From positions 62,001 to 126,000 of the forward strand of contig NZ_MAST01000034.1 in NCBI RefSeq assembly GCF_001758225.1: a stretch of 64,000 nt of DNA. Reading direction: 5' to 3'. Shown here piece by piece: positions 28,572 to 36,404 of the stretch. The number at the start of each line of letters is the position of its first letter. Positions within the stretch are counted from its first letter, which is position 1. Both the position numbers and the translations under genes were made by a program. The DNA comes from Humibacillus sp. DSM 29435 (GTDB lineage Bacteria > Actinomycetota > Actinomycetes > Actinomycetales > Dermatophilaceae). The notes below the pieces were generated by a model. The model ran no database searches and was not told where the DNA came from. It was given only the letters and a program-made list of their open reading frames with translations.

Positions 28572-29312
28572 GTGAGGCCGATCAGGGTGCTGCTCGCCGA
28601 CGACCAGCAGCTCGTGCGGTCGGGCTTCTCGCTCATCCTGTCGGTCGAGACCGACCTCGAGGTGGTGGGCGAGGCCGCCAACGGTGCCGAGGCAGTGCAG
28701 CTGGCCCGCGACCTGCGACCTGACATCGTGCTGATGGACGTGCAGATGCCGGTCATGGACGGCATCGAGGCGACCACGCACATCGTGCAGGCCGGCCTTT
28801 CGAAGGTCATCATCCTCACCACGTTCGAGCGTGACGACTACGTCTTCGCCGGGCTCTCGGCCGGGGCGAGCGGCTTCCTGCTGAAGAACGCCGACGCAGA
28901 CCACCTCATCGAGGCCGTGCGCACGGTGGCCGGCGGCTACGCCCTGCTCGCGCCCGAGGTCACCCGGCGGGTCATCGCCCAGATGACCGGTGGGGCCCGA
29001 GCCACAGCGGTGCCGGACGGCCCGAGCGGCCACCAGCTCACCGGCATCCCGGATGCCGCTGAGGCCGTGGGCGACGACGGCCGCCTCGACTCGCTGACGC
29101 CACGCGAGCGGGAGGTGCTCGGGCTGGTCGGCCGCGGGATGTCGAACGCCGAGATCGCCAAGGCGCTGTTTCTCGGCGAGGCCACCGTCAAGACCCACCT
29201 GTCGAACGTGTTCAGCAAGCTGCACCTGCGCGACCGGGTGCAGGCGGTGGTGCTCGCCTACGAGTCGGGGCTCATCCTCGCGGGGGAGAACGGATCTCCC
29301 CCCGGCGACTGA
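28572..29312 (+). CDS. LuxR/NarL-family response regulator
   Basis: A 246-residue regulator. The receiver domain has VLLADDQQLVRSGFSLIL (acidic pair), DIVLMDVQMPVMDGIEA (phospho-Asp), the TTFERDD switch and the FLLKNAD lysine. The C-terminal LuxR HTH reads LTPREREVLGLVGRGMSNAEI and continues into the ATVKTHLSNVFSKL recognition helix. Between them is a linker of about 50 residues, longer than usual and rich in Ala/Gly/Pro. GTG 28572 with an upstream GGGGGAAGG gives the family start. It probably controls the ABC transporter genes that follow. Confidence 0.93.
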   Translation: MRPIRVLLADDQQLVRSGFSLILSVETDLEVVGEAANGAEAVQLARDLRPDIVLMDVQMPVMDGIEATTHIVQAGLSKVIILTTFERDDYVFAGLSAGASGFLLKNADADHLIEAVRTVAGGYALLAPEVTRRVIAQMTGGARATAVPDGPSGHQLTGIPDAAEAVGDDGRLDSLTPREREVLGLVGRGMSNAEIAKALFLGEATVKTHLSNVFSKLHLRDRVQAVVLAYESGLILAGENGSPPGD

Positions 29313-29334
29313 TCCTCACCGCCGCGGCCGTTCC

Positions 29335-29340
29335 TATCGT
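29335..29340 (+). promoter_or_regulatory. -10 element TATCGT, leaderless start
   Basis: TATCGT ends 6 nt before ATG 29347. The exporter therefore has its own promoter 23 bp after the response regulator. Confidence 0.48.
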
Positions 29341-29346
29341 GGAGAC

Positions 29347-30306
29347 ATGAGCCAAGACACCAGCACGGCAACGGGCGCCGGCCCACGATCCGGGGCCAGT
29401 CACCGACACGACAGTCAGACCGACGACATCGAGGTGCGCGCACTGTCGCGGCAGTTCGGCGAGATCCGCGCCGTCGACGACGTGAGCTTCACCGTCAAGG
29501 GCGGCGAGCTTACCGGGTTCGTCGGAGGCAACGGCGCCGGCAAGACGACGACGATGCGCATGATCATGGGTGTGCTGTCGATCTCGGCCGGCGACGTGCT
29601 CTGGCGGGGCCGGCCGATCACTGCGCTCGACCGTCGTGGCTTCGGCTACATGCCCGAGGAACGTGGCCTCTACCCCGACCAGGCCGTGCTCGACCAGCTC
29701 GTCTACCTCGGCCGGCTCCGCGGCATCGGCACGGCCGCCGCGAAGGCGTCGGTGACCGACCACCTCGAGCGGCTGGGTCTCGCCGAGCGGGCCAAGGACA
29801 AGGTGCAGACCCTCTCGCTGGGCAACCAGCAGCGCGTGCAGATCATCGCGGCGCTGATGGGCCGGCCCCAGGCCCTCGTGCTCGACGAGCCGTTCAGCGG
29901 GCTCGACCCGCAGGCCGTCGACAGCATGGCCGACCTGCTGCGCGAGCACACCTCACGCGGGGTGCCCGTGCTGTTCAGCTCGCACCAGCTCGACCTCGTC
30001 GAGCGGCTGTGCGAGCGGCTCGTGGTGCTGTCCAGGGGCACGGTGGTGGCGGCCGGTACGGCTGACGAGCTGCGCACCCAGACCGTGGTGCGTCACCGGC
30101 TCGTGCTCTCGGGCGACGCCGGCTGGGTGCGCGATGCCCCCGGCATCCACACCGTCGACGTCGACGGCGGGGCCGTGCTGCTCGAGGTGCTCGACCAGGG
30201 CGCCGACCACCGGCTGCTCTCCGAGGCCCTGCGCCGCGGAGACGTGCTCGAGTTCGCCCCCCAGCGCCCGTCGCTGTCCGAGATCTACCGTGAGGTGACC
30301 AAATGA
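29347..30306 (+). CDS. ABC exporter ATP-binding protein, NatA-like
   Basis: A 319-residue ATPase. After a disordered 25-residue N-terminus come EVRALSRQFGEIRAVDD, Walker A FVGGNGAGKTTTMR, the Q-loop region GYMPEERGLYPDQ, signature LSLGNQQRVQ and Walker B ALVLDEPFSGLDP with the switch HQ in FSSHQLD. The C-terminal 100 residues are the DUF4162-like extension typical of NatA-type exporters. It overlaps the permease gene by 4 bp. Possible cargo includes ions, peptides or drugs; neighbouring two-component genes suggest envelope-stress induction. Confidence 0.9.
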   Translation: MSQDTSTATGAGPRSGASHRHDSQTDDIEVRALSRQFGEIRAVDDVSFTVKGGELTGFVGGNGAGKTTTMRMIMGVLSISAGDVLWRGRPITALDRRGFGYMPEERGLYPDQAVLDQLVYLGRLRGIGTAAAKASVTDHLERLGLAERAKDKVQTLSLGNQQRVQIIAALMGRPQALVLDEPFSGLDPQAVDSMADLLREHTSRGVPVLFSSHQLDLVERLCERLVVLSRGTVVAAGTADELRTQTVVRHRLVLSGDAGWVRDAPGIHTVDVDGGAVLLEVLDQGADHRLLSEALRRGDVLEFAPQRPSLSEIYREVTK

Positions 30307-31529
30307 CCACCACCGTGAACCGCCCAGACCAGCCAGGCCACGCCTCTCGGAGCAACGATGCGGGCCGGCCCTGGCTGATCGTGGCCGGCCGCGAGATCGT
30401 CGTGCGCCTGACCAACAAGTCGTTCATCGTCTCGACCCTCGTCACGCTCGTGTTCATCGCCGGCTTCGGGGGCTTCTCGGCCTGGCAGAGCGGTCGCTCG
30501 TCGACGACGACGGTGGCGGTGACGGGGGCCGCCGCCACCCAGCTCGTCGAGCAGGGGTCGGCCGCCGCCACGAAGGCCGACGACAAGGTCTCGATCAAGC
30601 CTCAGGCCGTGGCCGACGACGCGGCGGCGAAGGCGGCCCTCACCTCGGGCAGCGCCGACGCCTGGCTGCACCAGCAGAACGACGGTTGGGTGCTGACGGC
30701 CAAGGACGCTCCCGACAGCGCGGTCGAGGCCGCCATCGGCGCGGCGGTGCGAACCCAAGCCCTGTCGACGAACGCCGCGGCCGCCGGAACCACCACGGCC
30801 GCCATCGAGAAGGGAACGGTGCTCACGACCGACCGCCTCGACGGGCAGCAGGACGACTCGCTGTTCATCAAGCTCGCGAGTCTGGCGTTCTCGCTGCTCT
30901 TCTTCATGGCGGCCATCCTCTTCGGCCAGCAGATCGCGGCGAGCGTCGTCGAGGAGAAGCAGTCGAGGCTCGTCGAGATCATCGCCACGGCGATCCCCCT
31001 GCGGGCCCTGCTGGCCGGCAAGGTGCTCGGCAACTCGGTGATCGCCTTCGGCCAGGTGGTGCTCTATGGCGCCGTCGGCCTTGTGGCCGTGGCGTTCACC
31101 GACTACTCGCGGCTGCTGCCGAGCCTGTCGGCGGCGGTGATCTGGTTCGTGGTGTTCTTCGCGGTCGGCTTCTTCGCCCTGGCCTGCCTGTACGCCGTCG
31201 CCGGGGCCCTCGCCTCGCGCACCGAAGACCTGCAGAGCACCACCGCACCGATGACCATGGTGCTCGGAGTCGTCTACGTCGTCGGCTTCACCGTGACGGG
31301 AACCGCCCTCAAGGTGGTCTCGTTCATCCCGATCGTGTCGGTCGTGGCGATGCCGGGCCGCATCCTCTCGGGTGATGCCGCCTGGTGGGAGCCGGTCTTG
31401 GCGCTGCTGGTGATGGCCGGGTTCGCCGCCGTGACCGTGCTGGTCGGCGAGAAGATCTACCGCCGGTCGCTCATGCAGACCCGCGGCAAGATGTCGTGGC
31501 GCGAGGGCCTGAAGTCGGCCGACGCCTGA
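30303..31529 (+). CDS. ABC-2 type permease, NatB-like
   Basis: A 408-residue membrane protein. One transmembrane segment is near residue 40-55 (FIVSTLVTLVFIAGFGGF). A large extracytoplasmic domain of about 140 residues follows, then five C-terminal segments beginning at ASLAFSLLFFMAAILFGQ. The motif SVVEEKQSRLVEIIATAIP is the classic NatB/ABC-2 cytoplasmic loop. It pairs with the ATPase encoded immediately upstream with a 4-bp overlap. Confidence 0.88.
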   Translation: MTTTVNRPDQPGHASRSNDAGRPWLIVAGREIVVRLTNKSFIVSTLVTLVFIAGFGGFSAWQSGRSSTTTVAVTGAAATQLVEQGSAAATKADDKVSIKPQAVADDAAAKAALTSGSADAWLHQQNDGWVLTAKDAPDSAVEAAIGAAVRTQALSTNAAAAGTTTAAIEKGTVLTTDRLDGQQDDSLFIKLASLAFSLLFFMAAILFGQQIAASVVEEKQSRLVEIIATAIPLRALLAGKVLGNSVIAFGQVVLYGAVGLVAVAFTDYSRLLPSLSAAVIWFVVFFAVGFFALACLYAVAGALASRTEDLQSTTAPMTMVLGVVYVVGFTVTGTALKVVSFIPIVSVVAMPGRILSGDAAWWEPVLALLVMAGFAAVTVLVGEKIYRRSLMQTRGKMSWREGLKSADA

Positions 31530-31550
31530 CCCGACCTCAGCGGTCTGATC

Positions 31551-31622
31551 CGCAACACACCGACCAATCGACAACTCACCGGGTAACTACTCGGTGAGTT
31601 GTCGATTGCTCGGTGTGTTGCG
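31551..31622. terminator. 31-bp bidirectional hairpin
   Basis: Arms at 31551-31581 and 31592-31622 are complementary over 31 bp with a single mismatch, around a 10-nt loop. It lies between the convergent exporter and citrate synthase genes. There is no T tract. Confidence 0.78.
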
Positions 31623-31638
31623 TGGTGTTGGGCGGAGG

Positions 31639-32805
31639 TCAGGCGAGTCGGGCTGCGAGGGATGGGACCGGCTGGGGCGGCGGGGGGCCGACGTAGCGCG
31701 CACTCGGACGAATCATCTTCGGGTCGCGACTCTGTTCGACGATGTTCGCCGTCCAGCCCGCCACCCGGGCCACGCAGAAGGTCGGGGTGAACATGCTCGG
31801 GTCGATGCCGGCCAGCTTCATCACGACGCCGGCGTAGTACTCCACGTTGGCGAACAGCTCGCGGCCCGGCTTCAGCTCGGCGAGGGTGCGTTCGAAGACC
31901 GCCTCGACCCCGACGGCCAGGTCGACGAGGGGGTCGTCGTAACCCAGGGCAGTGCGCCGCAGCATCTCCGATCGCGGGTCCTTGGTGCGGTAGACCGCAT
32001 GGCCGAAGCCCATCACCCGGTCGCCCCGCTCGATCTTGTCGCGCACGTACGCCTCGGCCCGGTCGAGCGACCCGATCTCGTCAAGGGCCTGCAGGGCCCG
32101 GCTGGGCGCGCCGCCGTGCTTGGGCCCCGAGAAGCTGCCGATGGCGCCGACGAGGCAGGCGGCCAGGTCAGCGCCGGTCGAGGCGATGACCCGGGCCGTG
32201 AAGGTCGAGGCGTTGAAGCCGTGGTCCATCGTCGACACGAGGTACTGCTCGACGGCGCGGAGGTCGTGCGCGTTCGGGCGTGCGCCGGTCAGCATGCGCA
32301 GGTAGTCGTCGACGTGGCCGAGAGTGGGGTCGGCCTCAATGGGCTCCTGGCCCTGCCGGATGCGGTGGGCGGCCGCGAGGATCGTCGGCGTCACCGCAGC
32401 GGAGGCCATCGCCGCCTCCGCGATCTCGTCGGGGTCGGCGTCGAACAGCGGGCGCAGCCGCCGGATACCGCCCCAGAGCGAGAGGGCGGTGCGCACGATG
32501 GTCAACGCGTCGTCGGTGGTCGCACAGATCGCCGGAAGCAGGGCAGCGAGGCCGTCGGGCATCGGCCGCAGTGACCCGACCTTTTCGCGGAAGCGCACGA
32601 GCTGCTCGGCATCTGGCAGGTTGCCGTGCAGCAACAGGTGCCACGCCTCCTCGAAGCCGACCGCCTCGGCCAGGTCGATCGCCGAGTACTGCCGGTAGTG
32701 GTAGAAACCCTCACTTCCGCGCACGTCGCCGAGCTCGGTCTCGGTGACGACGACGCCGGCGAGCCCGGCGGGGACCATGACGGCCAGCTGGTCGGTGCTT
32801 CTCAT
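31639..32805 (-). CDS. Citrate/2-methylcitrate synthase family enzyme
   Basis: The 388-residue protein has citrate synthase motifs: EDVRGSEG-like entry (GDVRGSEGFYHYRQYSA), HLLLHGNLPDAEQL, DHGFNASTFTARVIAST, GPKHGGAPSRALQ, GFGHAVYRTKDPRSEML and ELFANVEYYAGVVM. In the last motif Glu replaces the usual catalytic Asp. It condenses acetyl-CoA (or propionyl-CoA) with oxaloacetate. ATG 32805 follows AGAAGGAG; the upstream ATG at 32862 lies in the operator region and is rejected. It is divergent from the DNA-binding citrate-synthase-like gene, an arrangement that suggests control by that protein. Confidence 0.92.
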   Translation of the reverse strand: MRSTDQLAVMVPAGLAGVVVTETELGDVRGSEGFYHYRQYSAIDLAEAVGFEEAWHLLLHGNLPDAEQLVRFREKVGSLRPMPDGLAALLPAICATTDDALTIVRTALSLWGGIRRLRPLFDADPDEIAEAAMASAAVTPTILAAAHRIRQGQEPIEADPTLGHVDDYLRMLTGARPNAHDLRAVEQYLVSTMDHGFNASTFTARVIASTGADLAACLVGAIGSFSGPKHGGAPSRALQALDEIGSLDRAEAYVRDKIERGDRVMGFGHAVYRTKDPRSEMLRRTALGYDDPLVDLAVGVEAVFERTLAELKPGRELFANVEYYAGVVMKLAGIDPSMFTPTFCVARVAGWTANIVEQSRDPKMIRPSARYVGPPPPQPVPSLAARLA

Positions 32806-32844
32806 GACTTGCTCCTTCTGCTCGGTCAGGCCACTCTGAGACCA

Positions 32845-32894
32845 GTTGATCAACATCGTCAATGTTGATCAGATCAACGGTTGACCCGATCAAC
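32845..32894. promoter_or_regulatory. Operator-like cluster of GATCAAC half-sites
   Basis: The 108-bp divergent spacer contains GTTGATCAAC (32845-32854, a perfect palindrome). An inverted repeat TGATCAACAT-N5-ATGTTGATCA spans 32847-32871, GATCAAC-G-GTTGACC spans 32872-32886, and a further GATCAAC is at 32888-32894. Such density of one half-site in G/C-rich DNA indicates a transcription-factor binding region. The DNA-binding citrate-synthase-like protein is the obvious candidate ligand-responsive regulator. Confidence 0.75.
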
Positions 32895-32913
32895 CCGGGC
32901 GAAGAGGAGTGCG

Positions 32914-34104
32914 ATGAGCAACGACGCCGGCCGGTGGATCACGACGACGGAGGCGGCCCAGCGTCTCGGGGTGAAGCGCGCCACGCTCTACGCCTACGTC
33001 AGCCGGGGCCAGCTGCGCAGCGAGCGCCGGCCGGGCCAGCAGGAGAGCCTTTTCGACCGGGGTGAGATCGACGCTCTCGCCTCGTCTGCGCGGCCGGCCG
33101 GCGCCCCCCAGCCCGTGCTGCGTTTTCGCAGTATCGCCACCGCGGTCAGCGCCCAACGCGACGGCGACCTGCTCTACCGCGGTGTGCCGCTCACCCAGGT
33201 GGCCACCCTCGGCCTCGAACGCGCTGCCGCGCTCGTCATGGGCGACGAGGATGCCGCCCCCAGCGACCTACCTGGGGTGAACCCGGCTGTGGCGCAGGCC
33301 ATTGCGAGCCTCAACCTCGAACGTCGAATGCCGGTTGCCGTGCAGGCCCTCGCCTCGGCCGACCCGTTCGGCCCTGACACCGACCCGGAGCGCATCCGCT
33401 CGACAGCGCTCGCCCTGGTGCCCCGAGCCGTCGCGCTGCTCGGTGGTTCGGGCGCTGACGGGCCGGGCGACCCGACCTCGCCCCCCACCAGCTCGCTGAC
33501 CCGAGTCACCATGCAGGCGTTGGGCGGTCGCGCGGGGACACCCGCCGAGCTGGAGGTGCTGCGGGTCACGCTCATCGCGCTGCTCGACCACGGTTTGACG
33601 GCTTCGACCGTGGCGGCCAGAGTCGCCGCCTCGACCCGCGCTGGTGTGCACGACTGCCTCTGCGCGGCCTACGCCGCCATGGCCGGCCCGCTGCACGGGG
33701 CCGCGCCGGTCGCGGCGCACGGCCTGCTCGGCTCCGAGGGGTCAGCGAAGGAGTCGGTGGCGGAGGCGTTCCGACGACACGGCGACGTGCCCGGGTTCGG
33801 GCACTTCCTCTACCCCGAGGGCGATCCCCGGTCCGACCTCGTGCTCGACGCGCTCGCCGACCTGCCTGGTACGGCGCGGTTGCGACGTCGGGTGGCGCGG
33901 GTGGCCGCCGTCGTGCTCGACCGCACGGGGCGGCATCCGAACATCGACCTGGCCGGGGCGGCGGTGCTGCACGCCCTGGGGCTGCCGCCCGCCGCCGGCG
34001 AGGTCTTCTTCCAGATCGCCCGCAGCTTCGGTGTGGCCGCACACGTCATCGAGGAGTACGCCGAGCAACCGCTGCGTTGGCGTGGGCGAGAAGCCGTCGG
34101 CTGA
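32914..34104 (+). CDS. Citrate-synthase-like protein with N-terminal HTH domain
   Basis: A 396-residue fusion. Residues 8-56 (ITTTEAAQRLGVKRATLYAY then RGQLRSERR and LFDRGEIDALA) form an excisionase/MerR-type winged helix. Residues 65-396 are a shortened citrate synthase fold. Catalytic positions are kept: His226 (DHGLTAST), His261 (GPLHGAAP), His297 (GFGHFLY) and Asp345 (HPNIDLAG). It may therefore be an enzyme that also binds DNA, or a regulator using the fold to sense oxaloacetate, citrate or CoA esters. ATG 32914 follows GAGGAG. It is divergent from a true citrate synthase across the GATCAAC operator. Confidence 0.88.
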   Translation: MSNDAGRWITTTEAAQRLGVKRATLYAYVSRGQLRSERRPGQQESLFDRGEIDALASSARPAGAPQPVLRFRSIATAVSAQRDGDLLYRGVPLTQVATLGLERAAALVMGDEDAAPSDLPGVNPAVAQAIASLNLERRMPVAVQALASADPFGPDTDPERIRSTALALVPRAVALLGGSGADGPGDPTSPPTSSLTRVTMQALGGRAGTPAELEVLRVTLIALLDHGLTASTVAARVAASTRAGVHDCLCAAYAAMAGPLHGAAPVAAHGLLGSEGSAKESVAEAFRRHGDVPGFGHFLYPEGDPRSDLVLDALADLPGTARLRRRVARVAAVVLDRTGRHPNIDLAGAAVLHALGLPPAAGEVFFQIARSFGVAAHVIEEYAEQPLRWRGREAVG

Positions 34105-34110
34105 CCGTCG

Positions 34111-34746
34111 CTACGGGCGCTGGTCGAACACGTGCCGGCGCACCCAGGCGTGCATGGCGATGGCGGCCGCGGCGCCGGCGTTGATCGAGCGGGTCGAGCC
34201 GAACTGCTCGATGTGCAGCACCGCCTCGCAGTGCGCCCGCATCGGCTCCGAGAGGCCCGGCCCTTCCTGCCCGAAGACGAGCACGCACGCCCGGGGCAGG
34301 TCGAACGTCTCGAGCGCCACCGAGCCCGGCAGGTTGTCGACCCCGAAGACGGCCAGGCCCTCGGCGTGCGCCCACGTGGCGAGTGCGGCGGCATCCGCGT
34401 GATGGTGCTCGTGCTGGTAACGGTCGGTCACCATCGCGCCGCGGCGGTTCCACCGGCGCTTGCCGACGATGTGGAACGCAGCGGCGTTGAAGGCGTTGGC
34501 CGTTCGGATCACCGACCCGATGTTGAAGTCGTGACCCCAGTTCTCGACGGCCACATGGAACTCGTGCCGCCGGGCGTCGAGGTCGGCCACGATCGCGTCG
34601 TGGAGCCAGTAGCGATAGCCGTCGACGACGTTGCGCCGGTCGCCCTCACGCAGCAGTTCGGGGTCGAGCCGGTCGTCGGTGGGCCACTCCCCCGCCCAGG
34701 GCCCCACCCCGACGTCAGGGGGCCGCTTGTCCGGCGGCGCGGTCAC
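34111..34746 (-). CDS. TrmH/SpoU-family RNA 2'-O-methyltransferase
   Basis: The 211-residue SPOUT enzyme shows the three family motifs: NWGHDFNIGSVIRTANAF, VLVFGQEGPGLSEPM and SINAGAAAAIAMHAWVR, with the deep-knot S-adenosylmethionine site. An insert RRWNRRGAMVTDRYQHEHHH is histidine-rich. It would methylate a ribose in tRNA or rRNA; the site is unknown. GTG 34746 overlaps the stop of the ABC ATPase gene by 4 bp, so it is translated as the last gene of the amino-acid transporter operon. Confidence 0.88.
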   Translation of the reverse strand: MTAPPDKRPPDVGVGPWAGEWPTDDRLDPELLREGDRRNVVDGYRYWLHDAIVADLDARRHEFHVAVENWGHDFNIGSVIRTANAFNAAAFHIVGKRRWNRRGAMVTDRYQHEHHHADAAALATWAHAEGLAVFGVDNLPGSVALETFDLPRACVLVFGQEGPGLSEPMRAHCEAVLHIEQFGSTRSINAGAAAAIAMHAWVRRHVFDQRP

Positions 34747-35495
34747 GAGGCGAGCCGCGACAGGAACTGCCTCGTGCGCTCCTGCTGGGGGTCGCCCAGC
34801 ACCTCGGCGGGTGGGCCGGCCTCGAGGATGCGGCCGGCGTCGAGAAAGCACACCGTGTCGGCGACGTTGCGCGCGAACCCCATCTCGTGGGTCGAGAGAA
34901 TCATCGTCATGCCCTCGGCGCGCAGGTCGCGCAGCAGGTCGAGCACCTCGCCGACGAGCTCTGGGTCAAGGGCGCTGGTCACCTCGTCGAGCAACAACAG
35001 CTCGGGCGAGTTGACCATGGCGCGCGCGATCGCGACGCGTTGCTGCTGCCCGCCCGAAAGGTCGTCGGGTCGGGCCCTGGCCTTGTCGGCCAGGCCGACC
35101 CGGTCGAGCATCGTCATCGACCGGCTCTCGGCCTCGGCGCGGGCGACCTTGTGCACCCGGCGCGGGGCGAGCGTCACGTTGTCGAGCACGCTGAGGTGCG
35201 GGAAGAGGTTGTAGGCCTGGAAGACGATGCCCATGCGAGACCGCACCTGGTCGGCGTCGACCCGCGGGTCGGCGATGTCGCGCCCGGCCAGCTCGATGAC
35301 ACCGTCGTCGACCTGCTCGAGCAGGTTGATGCAGCGCAGCAGGGTCGACTTGCCCGAGCCGGAGGCGCCGATGAGGGCCACACACTGCCCCGGTTCGATG
35401 TCGAGGCTCACGTCGTCGAGCACGACGTTGGCACCGAACGACTTGCGCAGGCCGCGCACCGACAGCAGCGCGGTGGGGGTGGTGGGCAGGCTCAC
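34743..35495 (-). CDS. Polar amino-acid ABC importer ATPase
   Basis: A 250-residue GlnQ/HisP-type ATPase: LRKSFGANVVLDDVSLDI, Walker A ALIGASGSGKSTLLRCINLL, Q-loop GIVFQAYNLFPHL, signature DDLSGGQQQRVAIARAM, Walker B LLLLDEVTSALDPELV and switch STHEMGFARNVAD. The inner LAPRRVHKVARAEAE is typical for polar amino-acid transporters. GTG 35495 overlaps the permease stop by 4 bp. It acts at the inner face of the membrane with the permease and lipoprotein encoded upstream. Confidence 0.93.
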   Translation of the reverse strand: MSLPTTPTALLSVRGLRKSFGANVVLDDVSLDIEPGQCVALIGASGSGKSTLLRCINLLEQVDDGVIELAGRDIADPRVDADQVRSRMGIVFQAYNLFPHLSVLDNVTLAPRRVHKVARAEAESRSMTMLDRVGLADKARARPDDLSGGQQQRVAIARAMVNSPELLLLDEVTSALDPELVGEVLDLLRDLRAEGMTMILSTHEMGFARNVADTVCFLDAGRILEAGPPAEVLGDPQQERTRQFLSRLAS

Positions 35496-36397
35496 AGGGT
35501 GCCCCCTGCGCCGTGCCAGCCCTGCTTCTTGGCGATGTGGTCGGTCAGGCGCGCAGTCGGGATGGTGAGACAGATGAACAGCACCCCCGCCACGACGTAG
35601 GGCGTGTAGTTGAAGTCGGATGCCGTCTCGATGCGGGCCGCCTGGATGGCGTCGGTCACGCCGAGCACCGAGATCAGGCCGGAGTCCTTCTGCAGCGAGA
35701 CGAAGTCGTTCATCAGCGGCGGCATGACCCGCCGCACCGCTTGGGGCAGCACGACATGGCGCAGCGTCTGGCCGTGCGAGAGGCCCAGGGCCCGCGAGGC
35801 CGCCCGCTGCGACGGGTGCACCGACTCGATGCCGGCCCGGAACACCTCCGCCACGTAGGCCGAGTACGAGAGCACGATCGCGACACCGCCCCAGAAGGCC
35901 AGGCTGATGGTCACTCCGGGAAGCCGCAGGGCCGGCACCCCCAGACCGAGCAACAGCAGGAGCAGCAGCAGGGGCAGCCCACGGAAGAGGTCGACGTAGG
36001 CCGTGGCCAGCAGACGCAGAGGGAAGAAGATCGGGCCGCGCAACGTGCGCATGATCGCCAGGGTCAGACCCAGCACCACGATCGCCACACCACAGATGAG
36101 CATGATGCGGATGTTGAGCCAGAGGCCCTTCAGCACCACCGGGAAGGAGTCGACCGCCTTGTCCCAGCTGAAGAAGGTGGTCTGCACCCGCGGCCACCCG
36201 GCCGAGCGGGTCACCAGCCAGATGACGAGGCCGCCGACGACGAGGGTGCTGATCGCCGAGATGAAGGCCGACCGCTTGGTGCGGGACTGGCGGAAGGCCC
36301 GGCGGTCGAGCTCGGTCTGCGACGGCGACCAGGGCGGCTCCGACGGCTCGGCGCGATGACTGGACGGGCCCAGCGGCATCCCGGATGGTGAGGTCAC
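35492..36397 (-). CDS. Polar amino-acid ABC importer permease
   Basis: A 301-residue HisM/GlnP-type permease. After a 45-residue hydrophilic N-terminus there are five or six membrane segments. The family EAA loop is QRAASRALGLSHGQTLRHVV then LPQAVRRVMPPLMNDF. There is a single permease gene, so a homodimer is expected. It starts with GTG 7 bp after the lipoprotein stop and overlaps the ATPase gene by 4 bp. Confidence 0.92.
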   Translation of the reverse strand: MTSPSGMPLGPSSHRAEPSEPPWSPSQTELDRRAFRQSRTKRSAFISAISTLVVGGLVIWLVTRSAGWPRVQTTFFSWDKAVDSFPVVLKGLWLNIRIMLICGVAIVVLGLTLAIMRTLRGPIFFPLRLLATAYVDLFRGLPLLLLLLLLGLGVPALRLPGVTISLAFWGGVAIVLSYSAYVAEVFRAGIESVHPSQRAASRALGLSHGQTLRHVVLPQAVRRVMPPLMNDFVSLQKDSGLISVLGVTDAIQAARIETASDFNYTPYVVAGVLFICLTIPTARLTDHIAKKQGWHGAGGTL

Positions 36398-36404
36398 CGA
36401 TGGC

